Assembly: GCA_025465385.1 (NCBI GenBank)
Contig: JAODNG010000033.1
Coordinates: 1-7,952 of the forward strand
Direction: 5' to 3'
From: Pseudonocardiales bacterium
Lineage (GTDB): Bacteria > Actinomycetota > Actinomycetes > Mycobacteriales > Pseudonocardiaceae
Length of the DNA: 7,952 nucleotides
Under the pieces are notes generated by a model, which worked only from the letters and a program-made list of their open reading frames with translations, did not search any database and was not told the origin of the DNA. Made by a program: the position numbers and the translations under genes. Positions 1 to 6,381 of this stretch are shown here, one piece after another (positions within the stretch are counted from its first letter, which is position 1; each line of letters starts with the position of its first letter).

Positions 1-1
1 C

Positions 2-1216
2 GACAAAAACATGATCGACAAGGACGAATACCCACGCACCGCCGATCTGGAAATGCGCTGCGTGCGGATGCTCGCTCGGCTGTGGCACGTTACCGACGTG
101 GACAAGGCCATCGGCTGCTCGACCATCGGGTCCAGCGAGGCGTGCATGCTGGCCGGCCTGGCGCTCAAGCGGCGTTGGCAGCACGCCCGCCGCGCGGCTG
201 GCAAGCAGGCTGACCGGCCAAACATCGTGATGGGCGTGAACGTCCAGATCTGCTGGGAGAAGTTCGCCAACTACTGGGACGTGGAGCCGCGTCTGGTACC
301 GATGGAGGGTGATCGGTTCCATTTGTCGCCGCAGGAGGCGGTGGCCCGCTGCGACGAGAACACCATCGGCGTGGTCACCATCCTCGGCTCAACTTTCGAC
401 GGCAGTTATGAGCCAGTCGCGGAGATCTGTGCCGCGCTGGACGAACTGCACGAGCGCACCGGCCTGGACATTCAGGTGCACGTGGACGGTGCGTCCGGCG
501 CAATGATCGCGCCGTTCTGCGACCCGGACCTGAAGTGGGACTTCCAACTGCCCCGGGTGGTTTCCATCAACGCCTCCGGGCACAAGTACGGACTGGTGTA
601 TCCAGGCGTGGGCTGGGTGGTGTGGCGCGACAGCGCGGCGCTACCCGAGGACCTGGTCTTCCGGGTGAACTACCTGGGCGGAAACATGCCGACCTTCGCG
701 CTGACCTTCTCCCGCCCCGGCTCGCAGGTCATCGCCCAGTACTACAACTTCATCCGGCTGGGATTGGACGGCTACCAGCGGGTGCAACAGTACTGCCGCG
801 AGGTGGCGACCTCACTGGCCGAGCGGATCGCCGAGTTAGGCCCATTTCGTCTGCTCACCGACGGCAGCCAGCTGCCGGTGTTCGCTTTCACCCTGCGCGA
901 GGAGATCACTGCGTACTCGGTGTTCGACGTGTCCGCCGCCCTGCGGGAGAGCGGATGGCTGGTGCCCGCCTACAGCTTCCCGGAAAACCGTACGGACTTG
1001 ACGGTGCTGCGTATCGTCATGCGCAACGGCTTCACCCACGACCTAGCCGATCTGCTGATGGATGATCTACAGCGTGCGCTGCCCCGGCTGCAGCGACAGC
1101 CGCTGCCCGTCCACGACGCGCATTTCAGCTCCTTCGCCCATGGCGCCGGCTCGCCAAATGTGGACCAGCCGGCCGCAGTGCGGCGTGGTGGCGAAAGTGC
1201 CGACAAGAAAGAATGA
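2..1216 (+). CDS. gadB: Glutamate decarboxylase, PLP-dependent (5' end outside window)
   Basis: Converts L-glutamate and a proton to GABA and CO2 in the cytoplasm, a known acid-tolerance and GABA-shunt reaction. The visible protein matches Escherichia coli GadB along its length: residues (counted from the Met at 11) 37-45 give the cofactor-phosphate motif S-T-I-G-S-S-E-A-C, D159 and A161 match the pyridine-ring contacts, and H191-K192 in ASGHKYG is the Schiff-base lysine, equivalent to Lys276. The offset is 84 residues, so the true start lies about 84 codons to the left; the frame stays open through D-K-N before the Met at 11, which aligns inside GadB and is not the start. An SSFAH segment near the end matches the E. 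coli NSFKH tail, with H377 corresponding to the gating His465, but 24 more residues follow it. The gene ends 26 bases from the convergent efflux operon. No glutamate/GABA antiporter is visible. Confidence 0.95.
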   Translation, partial: DKNMIDKDEYPRTADLEMRCVRMLARLWHVTDVDKAIGCSTIGSSEACMLAGLALKRRWQHARRAAGKQADRPNIVMGVNVQICWEKFANYWDVEPRLVPMEGDRFHLSPQEAVARCDENTIGVVTILGSTFDGSYEPVAEICAALDELHERTGLDIQVHVDGASGAMIAPFCDPDLKWDFQLPRVVSINASGHKYGLVYPGVGWVVWRDSAALPEDLVFRVNYLGGNMPTFALTFSRPGSQVIAQYYNFIRLGLDGYQRVQQYCREVATSLAERIAELGPFRLLTDGSQLPVFAFTLREEITAYSVFDVSAALRESGWLVPAYSFPENRTDLTVLRIVMRNGFTHDLADLLMDDLQRALPRLQRQPLPVHDAHFSSFAHGAGSPNVDQPAAVRRGGESADKKE

Positions 1217-1242
1217 TCACCGCGACGCTTCCGGCAGACAAC

Positions 1243-2841
1243 CTATCCGGTAATCACTACTGTGTCAGGGCTTTGGTCGGCGGCCGGTGCCGGTCCTGAG
1301 CGTAGAAATATCGCAAGGACGACTCCGGCGGCGGTAAGGATTGCGACGATAATGAACAACCAGTCCACGGCATCAGCAAAGGTTTGCAGCTGGGTCTTCT
1401 GGTAGACGGCCCACACACCTAGCCAGTCGGGGACCTGCGGCGGGCCGAGGTGCGGGACGGGGGTGTTCGCGGGCAGTAAGGCGGCACGGTTGGCTAGCTG
1501 CTGAGCCTGCTGGCGGGTCAGCAATGCGGTGAACGCGGCCACGCCCAGCGCCGACGACGTCTGCCGTACCACGTTATTGAACGCGCTGGCCTGGCTGATC
1601 TGTGTTAGTGGAATGCTAGCGATACCAGCGGTGAAGATCGGCATCATGGCCAGGCCCAGTCCCACTGCTCGGAAGCCGAGCAACCACATGATCTCTGCGC
1701 GTGACGTGTCCAGGGTGATCTGGTGCATCCGGTAAGTGCCCCAGGCCACGATCAGCAACCCGATGACGGCCGGCCACCGGGGACCGATGCGGTCATACAG
1801 CCGTCCGGAGATCGGCATGAGTACCGCCATCACCAGCGCCTGCGGAAGCAGCGTCAGGCCAGCCGGGAACGGCGCCAGCATCAAGCCTTGCTGTAGCAGC
1901 AACGGTATGTAGAACAACACCGCGAACAACCCGATCGACAGCACCGAAATCAACAGCAGCGAGTTGGTGAACGGCCAGTAGCGAAACACCCGCACGTCCA
2001 GCAGTGGCTCATCCATCTCCAGTTCGATAACCACGAACAGGGCTAGGCTTAGCACGCTCACAATGAGCAGTGCCAAGATGGGGTAGGAGCTCCATCCCCA
2101 CCTCTGTCCCTCCGACAGGGCCAGCAGCAGGGTGAACAATCCGGTGGCCACGGTGAGAAACCCGAGCACATCAAAGCGGCCTGCGTGGCCACCAGGGAAA
2201 CGAGGTAGCACTATCACCGCGGCGATGGCACCCAAAATCGCGATGGGCACGTTGATGTAGAAGATCAGCCGCCAGCTGACATACTCGACAAGGTAACCGC
2301 CGAGGCTCGGCCCGATCCCCGGGGCGAAGACGACCCCAAGGCCGTACAGTCCCATTGCGGTCCCGATCTTATCGCGGGGGACGATCCGGTAGAGGATCGA
2401 CAGTGTGATCACGGGCAGAATGCCCCCGCCGATGGCCTGGACGATCCGGAAAGCCACCAGGGTGTTCAAGCTCCCCGCCAGCCCGCACAGGGCTGAGCCG
2501 GCCCCGAAGCCGAGCAACGAGATGACGTAAAGCCGGCTGAGCCCGAACCGGGCGCTCAGCCAGCTGCTCAATGGCACCACCACGCCCAGACTGAGCGTGT
2601 AGCCGTTGGCCACCCACTGAACCTCATCGGTGGTCGCCCCGAACTCGTTTTGAATGCGCGGGATGGCGACGTTGACGATGCTGGTGTCCAGGACCGAAAC
2701 GAAACTTCCGGCGATGAGCACCATGAGCGGCACGAGCCATCTTCGGGTGGGAGCCGGGCTCGTCGAGGCTGCCCGCAGGCTGGGCTCGGCATAACGACCA
2801 TTGCCGATGATGGCGCCCTGCGGCGTAGCTGTGTTCGCCAT
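1243..2841 (-). CDS. DHA2-family (EmrB/QacA type) 14-helix MFS drug efflux transporter
   Basis: A 532-residue proton-driven drug exporter of the inner membrane, of normal length for the 14-helix DHA2 branch. Visible signatures: motif D1 at residues 50-61 (VLDTSIVNVAIP) in helix 1; antiporter motif C at about 167-184 (GLGVVFAPGIGPSLGGYL) in helix 5, followed by SWRLIFYINVPI at 189-200; a good second motif A at 346-355 (GRLYDRIGPR). The first motif A, between helices 2 and 3, is degenerate (SARFGLSRLYV, 96-106, no G-x3-D). A charged, proline-rich tail follows the last helix. The start codon has no purine-rich ribosome site, but lies 5 bases after the stop of the membrane fusion gene, so translation is probably coupled. 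Together the two form an EmrAB-like operon. The substrate cannot be told from sequence; a role in exporting an endogenous metabolite is equally possible. Confidence 0.93.
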   Translation of the reverse strand: MANTATPQGAIIGNGRYAEPSLRAASTSPAPTRRWLVPLMVLIAGSFVSVLDTSIVNVAIPRIQNEFGATTDEVQWVANGYTLSLGVVVPLSSWLSARFGLSRLYVISLLGFGAGSALCGLAGSLNTLVAFRIVQAIGGGILPVITLSILYRIVPRDKIGTAMGLYGLGVVFAPGIGPSLGGYLVEYVSWRLIFYINVPIAILGAIAAVIVLPRFPGGHAGRFDVLGFLTVATGLFTLLLALSEGQRWGWSSYPILALLIVSVLSLALFVVIELEMDEPLLDVRVFRYWPFTNSLLLISVLSIGLFAVLFYIPLLLQQGLMLAPFPAGLTLLPQALVMAVLMPISGRLYDRIGPRWPAVIGLLIVAWGTYRMHQITLDTSRAEIMWLLGFRAVGLGLAMMPIFTAGIASIPLTQISQASAFNNVVRQTSSALGVAAFTALLTRQQAQQLANRAALLPANTPVPHLGPPQVPDWLGVWAVYQKTQLQTFADAVDWLFIIVAILTAAGVVLAIFLRSGPAPAADQSPDTVVITG

Positions 2842-2846
2842 GGAGA

Positions 2847-3725
2847 TCAGTGTTTATGGATGTGAACGGTCACGTTCATGCCCGGGACAAGGTCGAAGTT
2901 ATTCAGGGCACTAACGTCCTCGAAGCCGATCTTGACCGGAATGACCTGAGTGACTTTCTGGAAGTTCCCCGTGCCCTGGGAAGTGGACTGAGGGAACAAC
3001 GAGAACACCGCCGCGGCACCGGGCTGAATCTCCAGGACCCTGCCGGTGATCCGGGCTTGAGGATAGGCGTCGACGGAGATGTCGACTAGCTGGCCGACAT
3101 GGACCTCCTTGATGTCAGTTTCGTCGACGCGGGCGGTGACGTAGATTTTCGCCAGGTCATAAGCGATGGCGAGTTGGGTACCGCCGGTGACATACATACC
3201 CACCACAACGTTGTCCATGGCTACGGTGCCATTGGCTGGCGCGTGGATGCTCATGCGAGGCTGGGCGAACCCTTGTTGGATCTTGATATGGCCGATGATC
3301 TCGTCCCGTTGTAGCACGGTGCCGAGCGTGGCGCGCCAGTCGTCAATGGTGCCGCTGGCGGGGGCGTTGATCACGATCTTGTCGCCATCCACCTGTGCGT
3401 TGTCGGTGCTGACGTAGTTGCGAGCGTTGAGGAAGTAGCTGATTGCGAAACCGACGCCGGCGATCACCGCAACGATGAGGATCACAACCAGGGCGATGCG
3501 AGTAGAGCGTCTGAGCTTGCGCCCCGGTGGTGGTGGGTTCGCGACACCATCCGTGGGTAATTCGTCTACTGACACGGGCGGCGCCGGTGTAGAGCTCTCC
3601 ACGCACAACACCTCCGGAGTTCCCTGCGCTCGTGCCACCGAGCCACCGCCGGACAAGCCCTTGGACTGTTCCTCGCCTGCGGCAAACTCGTCGCCGTTCT
3701 CGGCTGTACCAACCACCCACACCAC
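2847..3725 (-). CDS. HlyD/EmrA-type membrane fusion protein, efflux partner
   Basis: Periplasm-facing adaptor of an EmrAB-like pump, encoded 5 bases before its MFS partner. A proline-rich cytoplasmic head (about 1-76) ends in K/R residues, then one membrane helix at about 77-98, then the STDNAQVDGD segment (106-115) typical of EmrA. The lipoyl-like halves are APASGTI (121-127) and IHAPANGTV (160-168). Only about 33 residues separate them, so the long coiled-coil hairpin of Gram-negative EmrA is absent. A beta-barrel domain (about 180-292) ends in the family pattern FQKVTQVIPVKI and LVPGMNV. The longest frame opens at a GTG at 3725 with no clear ribosome site; a second GTG at 3602 (251 residues, keeping all domains) has GGAGG 8 bases upstream. 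Codon use in 3603-3725 looks coding, so the long form is listed, but the start is open. Confidence 0.9.
   Translation of the reverse strand: MVWVVGTAENGDEFAAGEEQSKGLSGGGSVARAQGTPEVLCVESSTPAPPVSVDELPTDGVANPPPPGRKLRRSTRIALVVILIVAVIAGVGFAISYFLNARNYVSTDNAQVDGDKIVINAPASGTIDDWRATLGTVLQRDEIIGHIKIQQGFAQPRMSIHAPANGTVAMDNVVVGMYVTGGTQLAIAYDLAKIYVTARVDETDIKEVHVGQLVDISVDAYPQARITGRVLEIQPGAAAVFSLFPQSTSQGTGNFQKVTQVIPVKIGFEDVSALNNFDLVPGMNVTVHIHKH
3600..3615 (-). promoter_or_regulatory. Strong ribosome binding site before an internal GTG of the membrane fusion gene
   Basis: On the minus strand GGAGG (3611-3615) lies 8 bases before an in-frame GTG (3600-3602). This is the best Shine-Dalgarno match in the operon and may mark the true start, or a second start giving a shorter cytoplasmic head. 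It falls in codons for residues 38-42 of the long form. Confidence 0.5.
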
Positions 3726-3866
3726 CAGGCCCCAACCGGCTCATACGGTCGGATTGGACGACCAGCCAAGGCGGGGGCCTGAATGCGCGCTCGTCCCCTC
3801 TTCATCGAGACCGGCCGTCTCACCAGAGTGGCAACAGGCTCGGCGATCCGCATAGGCCTCGTATAT

Positions 3867-3888
3867 CGAATTGGCGGGCGCCGATTCG
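3867..3888. promoter_or_regulatory. 22-base inverted repeat, candidate operator of the efflux operon
   Basis: The arms CGAATTGGCG and CGCCGATTCG are separated by GG and match at 9 of 10 positions; the exception (T3872 against G3883) is a G-U wobble on the plus-strand RNA. Size and symmetry fit a TetR- or MarR-type dimer site, and such regulators commonly control EmrAB-like pumps, but no regulator gene is in the window. It lies about 140 bases upstream of the first possible efflux start. A smaller dyad, GCGCT-CCC-AGCGC, directly abuts it at 3888-3900. A role as a transcript hairpin is the alternative. Confidence 0.45.
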
Positions 3889-3977
3889 CGCTCCCAGCGC
3901 AAGTGCGTGTGCGCCGACTTGGGCCGCCACGGCGATACATCCAGGAGTTGCCTAGGACAAACCAAAGATTTCACTCG

Positions 3978-4033
3978 CCGAGCAGCCAGTAGCTCGGTCG
4001 CGACTTCCGTCCCGCTTGCCGGATGCTGCTCGG
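3978..4033 (-). terminator. Terminator-like inverted repeat after the release-factor-like gene
   Basis: A perfect 9-base inverted repeat, CCGAGCAGC (3978-3986) and GCTGCTCGG (4025-4033), starts 9 bases after the stop at 4043, with a 38-base loop. A competing 6-base hairpin pairs CCGAGC (3978-3983) with GCTCGG (3992-3997) across 8 bases. On the minus-strand transcript the stem is followed by a modestly U-rich stretch (ATCTTTGGTTTG) but no true U-tract, so intrinsic termination is only a possibility. Confidence 0.35.
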
Positions 4034-4042
4034 TCGGGGAGA

Positions 4043-5161
4043 TCAGCCGTCCGGCTGGGACGGGAGCGGGAACCGCAGCGAGGCCGCAACCACGTACTCC
4101 TTGAGTGCGGTGTCGGCGCCGACGTGCTTGATCGAGCCGCCCTCATCGATGACCACCTGGACTAACTCGTCGATGATGTCGGGAACGGGCCGAACCGGGC
4201 GTTCACACAATGGGCAAATCTGACCGGCGAGGGCAAGCCAGCGGTCGTAGTCGCAGATCACGCCCGGTGTGACCGTCCCATCCTGAACCAGCAGGTGACT
4301 CACCGCGGCGACGCTCCCGGCCCACAAGCACGGTTCTAGACCGAGTGCGGCCAGGCCGCCGGCGGTTGCCGTCTCAACTGCGTCGGCGACCATGCGTTCT
4401 TCCTCGGAACGCTCATAGCGATCGACTATCGCGCTGGCCTGCCGTTTGATGTCACCGAGGTTGAATGTCGCATCGTCGACCGGGAAGGTGCCAGCCACCC
4501 GTGCGCGCAGGTCCGACGTGAGGAAGTCGATGAAGCGGGGCAGCTCGGCCCGGTGACCGCCAATGGCCAACAGCTCATACCCGTCGGTCCGGTGCAGCTC
4601 ATCCAGCCTGGTGACCACCTGCCGGAAGTGCCGCTTGGTCAGCTCGTCGGCTTTGTTGTCGTTCCGGCCTGGGTCGGCCGAGAGCCGCAGCTTGCCCGTC
4701 TCACGCATCTCGTCCAGGTACAGCTCCCAAGTGCGAGCGGACTCCCGGTGGACCACGGCAACACAACACCGGTGGTATTCGTCCAGCACCGCCAGCATCG
4801 AACGGACCCACGGCGTCTCGTCCACGGTCATCCGATCGCGGACGCCCCGCGGCAGCTGCACCTCCTCAAAAAACCCACGACCGCTGCAGGAAAACAGCGC
4901 CACCGCGCCGGGCAACCAACGTCGTTCCGCAGCCATTCCCGCGATCCGATCGATGTCACCACGGATCGACTTGATCGCATCGTGGCCGAGCGTGTGGTCC
5001 TTGGCCATCAGCCGCAGATCGTGCAGCGCCCTGTCCACCTGGCTGCGAACCATGGCGCCACGACTACTCAGATCGGTGGGTACCCGAGCGTACAGCGACA
5101 CGACCGGCAGCCCGTTGCCCCTGAACCGCACGATCCGATTGATGGTTTCCGCTGTGATCAT
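4043..5161 (-). CDS. Archaeo-eukaryotic release-factor-like (baeRF/Vms1-like) protein
   Basis: A 372-residue protein with the three-part layout of bacterial eRF1-like (baeRF) proteins, which relate to Vms1/ANKZF1 peptidyl-tRNA hydrolases of ribosome quality control. An N-terminal domain (about 1-125) includes GLPVVSLYARVP; a central domain (about 126-245) carries CCVAVVHRESARTWEL and the helix KRHFRQVVTRLDELH; a C-terminal L7Ae-like domain (about 255-365) contains a zinc-ribbon-like stretch, C303-x2-D306 then C316-P-L-C319, and DIIDELVQVVIDEGGSIKHV. In the loop before K177, where GGQ or GxxQ would be expected, the sequence is SADPGRNDNKADELT, with no glutamine, so hydrolase activity is doubtful. 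The gene follows the 57-residue ORF by 15 bases. The family assignment is from recalled sequence pattern; activity and target are inference. The Mycobacterium tuberculosis Rv2629 family is a related but clearly different branch. Confidence 0.72.
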   Translation of the reverse strand: MITAETINRIVRFRGNGLPVVSLYARVPTDLSSRGAMVRSQVDRALHDLRLMAKDHTLGHDAIKSIRGDIDRIAGMAAERRWLPGAVALFSCSGRGFFEEVQLPRGVRDRMTVDETPWVRSMLAVLDEYHRCCVAVVHRESARTWELYLDEMRETGKLRLSADPGRNDNKADELTKRHFRQVVTRLDELHRTDGYELLAIGGHRAELPRFIDFLTSDLRARVAGTFPVDDATFNLGDIKRQASAIVDRYERSEEERMVADAVETATAGGLAALGLEPCLWAGSVAAVSHLLVQDGTVTPGVICDYDRWLALAGQICPLCERPVRPVPDIIDELVQVVIDEGGSIKHVGADTALKEYVVAASLRFPLPSQPDG

Positions 5162-5176
5162 CGCGTCGGCAGGTAC

Positions 5177-5350
5177 TCAGGAGGCATTGTCTGCTCTGCG
5201 TTGTATCTGCATGAACTGCTCGGCAAGCCACACCAGGACCGGGCCGTTCTCGTCCACTCCAGGCAAGAGGTGCAGTGCCTCGTACGCCTGGCCGATGCAC
5301 TTCACGACAAGATCGCGCTCTTTGCTCTCGATGTCGGTTTGTGTGGTCAT
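5177..5350 (-). CDS. Small 57-residue protein, upstream partner of the release-factor-like gene
   Basis: Not recognised. The protein starts MTTQTDIESKERDLVVKC and ends QRRADNAS; it is soluble, mostly helical by look, with the segment IGQAYEALHLLPG (19-31) and a second amphipathic stretch LVWLAEQFMQIQRR (39-52). No membrane segment or signal peptide is present. The ATG at 5350 has GAGGAG ending 5 bases upstream, one of the best ribosome sites in the window, and codon third positions are largely G or C. Its TGA is 15 bases before the ATG of the release-factor-like gene, so the two very likely share a transcript. A helical binding partner or an antitoxin-like accessory is conceivable, but nothing in the sequence shows it. 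Confidence 0.75.
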   Translation of the reverse strand: MTTQTDIESKERDLVVKCIGQAYEALHLLPGVDENGPVLVWLAEQFMQIQRRADNAS

Positions 5351-5562
5351 CCCATCTCCTCACAAGTCGGGTCACATCCGTGGTGACGCGCGCCACCTCA
5401 CACACCCTGCCCGGTCGGGACGGCACAGACTTGAGCCTCGCGGCACGAGAGGCGCCGCGCCGAGTCGACCTCAGAAGGCAGGGCAATCCCACCCCCACGG
5501 GGGTCACTCCAGCTTTACCGGTGTCCCAGGCGCGGGTGGCGAGATGCAGGTTAAAGCGGGTG
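5351..5562 (-). promoter_or_regulatory. Upstream region of the small-gene/release-factor-like operon, with dyads
   Basis: This 212-base gap between the DUF5335 gene and the 57-residue gene has no ORF of its own. It holds a perfect short dyad ACCCCC-AC-GGGGGT (5491-5504), another GTCAC-N7-GTGAC (5371-5387) some 20-40 bases before the small gene's start, and a weak hairpin CTCG-CGGCA-CGAG (5437-5449). The second dyad is placed where an operator could act. No clear -35/-10 hexamers were seen. Confidence 0.35.
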
Positions 5563-5934
5563 TTAGGTCGTTGACGTTGCGCGCTCCGTCTGTTCAAAAA
5601 AGGTTACCAGGGTGGTAGTGCCGTCCGATTCGACGATTCTCACCGCCGGTTCCGATACACCTTCGAGGGCAACATCCACCTCCGTGGGATGCCACACCAT
5701 GTGCCGGAGCACGACCGGGTACCGGCGCGATTTCCCCCCCACGGCGACTATGATCACGTCGTCCTTGACATCAAAGTTGATGTAAGAGAACGGCAGCCGC
5801 TCCGCTTCGTGCTGGTGTCCGACTAACGGATCAAACAGTTCGATCGTCACGTGTTGCCCGTCGTAGTCGGCAGTCAGCTGGTCGAGGGTGTTCTTCCACT
5901 CACTGCGGTTGCGCGTTGCGACACCGGCCATCAT
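5563..5934 (-). CDS. DUF5335 family protein
   Basis: A soluble protein of about 123 residues with the family's pattern: an N-terminal RSEWKNTLDQLT helix, a strand GQHVTIELFDP, the E-A-E-R-L-P-F segment, then D-V-K-D-D-V-I-I-V-A-V followed by a second strand block and a V-E-S-D-G-T-T-T end. Members are small, mostly beta proteins of unknown function, common in actinobacteria and often near stress genes. The longest frame begins at an ATG at 5940, but GAGAGG lies only 1 base before it; the ATG at 5934 has the same motif 7 bases upstream and is preferred (5931 is also possible at 10 bases). It stands 212 bases before the 57-residue gene on the same strand and is divergent from the BrkB-family gene. 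Function is not known. Confidence 0.8.
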   Translation of the reverse strand: MMAGVATRNRSEWKNTLDQLTADYDGQHVTIELFDPLVGHQHEAERLPFSYINFDVKDDVIIVAVGGKSRRYPVVLRHMVWHPTEVDVALEGVSEPAVRIVESDGTTTLVTFFEQTERATSTT

Positions 5935-6307
5935 GCCCATCCCTCTCGTGACTCGTATGCAAGGCGTTTTCCGTGCAACTTCATCCGGCGCCGGTCGGCC
6001 AACCCACCAGAAACCAGGTGACTGCGCTCACCACGTCGCCGCCTGTAGGCCCCCCAGAACGGATCCATCTCACACGTCCAACCGTCCACCACGCCGAGGA
6101 CTCGCCACCATGACCCACCGGGTCGAGGTCGCTGCGACGAATAGCCCTGACAGGCGGGGGACGAGCACGAGCCCTCACAAGCCACGGCGGTGTGCCGGCA
6201 GGCCGGTGGAGGGCGGCCCGATTAGTGCTGCCAGGTCCAAGTGACCAGCCGCTGGGCGAGGGAGCATTGCGTTGGCGTCCATCCCCGGCCCAAATCAGGA
6301 GGTCAAC

Positions 6308-6358
6308 GTGAACTCCGTCAGCCCCTCAATGGGGGAGCATAACCCCGGGCTGGCCTAG
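6308..6358 (+). CDS. Possible 16-codon leader peptide before the BrkB-family gene
   Basis: GTG at 6308 is preceded at 5 bases by a perfect AGGAGG (6297-6302), the strongest ribosome site near this gene. The frame reads MNSVSPSMGEHNPGLA and stops at TAG (6356-6358), 23 bases before the BrkB-family ATG and out of frame with it; the main frame is blocked by a TAA at 6340-6342, so the site cannot serve an extended BrkB protein. It may be a translated regulatory leader. No run of one amino acid is present, so classical attenuation is not evident. Confidence 0.45.
   Translation: MNSVSPSMGEHNPGLA
6318..6353 (+). promoter_or_regulatory. Alternative hairpins inside the leader ORF
   Basis: TCAGCCC (6318-6324) can pair with GGGCTGG (6347-6353, one G-U) and, across a 6-base bulge, GGGG (6331-6334) with CCCC (6343-6346), giving an 11-pair stem. 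A competing hairpin pairs CCCC (6322-6325) with GGGG (6331-6334) around TCAAT. The two cannot form together, and ribosomes on the leader would disrupt both. No U-tract follows, so it does not look like a terminator. Confidence 0.35.
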
Positions 6359-6381
6359 GGATGGCATCGCGCTGAGCGGCA

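Larger units (their letters stand above)
3726..4042. other. Intergenic region between release-factor-like gene and efflux operon
   Basis: A 317-base stretch with no convincing gene. Its short ORFs (for example 3741-3974 on minus and 3783-3992 on plus) lack ribosome sites and recognisable protein character. It should hold the efflux operon promoter and the terminator of the upstream gene. It contains several dyads: a small 5-base-arm repeat GAGAC/GTCTC at 3807-3821, the 22-base dyad at 3867-3888, GCGCT-CCC-AGCGC at 3888-3900, and a long-loop repeat at 3978-4033. No confident -35/-10 pair was found. Confidence 0.6.
5941..6381. other. Divergent intergenic region between DUF5335 and BrkB-family genes
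   Basis: About 440 bases without a convincing full-length gene. It should carry promoters for both directions. The only well-supported element is the leader ORF with its hairpins near the right end (6297-6358). A GCCGG-rich imperfect dyad lies around 6193-6206. The open frames across it (5888-6244 plus, 5931-6185 minus) lack ribosome sites and protein character, and no firm -35/-10 pair was found. Confidence 0.55.

Noticed and set aside
11..13. ATG at 11 as the start of the glutamate decarboxylase
   Set aside because: The frame stays open to the window edge and alignment to GadB places this Met at about residue 85.
3741..3974. A 77-codon minus-strand ORF in the same frame as, and just upstream of, the membrane fusion gene
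   Set aside because: A TGA at 3741-3743 separates it from the fusion gene, it has no ribosome site, and its sequence shows no family; a disrupted N-terminal extension is not supported.
5505..5530. A GGGAC half-site resembling the mycobacterial DosR box upstream of the small gene
   Set aside because: Only the left half is present and the right half does not match, so a hypoxia-regulator site cannot be claimed.
4563..5618. A 351-codon plus-strand ORF over the release-factor-like gene
   Set aside because: It is Ser/Arg-rich with no domain character and lies fully antisense to a well-supported gene and the small gene; this is a common shadow in GC-rich DNA.
5931..6185. An 84-codon minus-strand ORF upstream of DUF5335
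   Set aside because: No ribosome site, Trp/Arg/Gly-rich sequence and an end overlapping the DUF5335 start; no support as a gene.
5888..6244. A 118-codon plus-strand ORF in the divergent intergenic region
   Set aside because: It starts inside the DUF5335 gene, has no ribosome site, and shows composition typical of non-coding GC-rich DNA.
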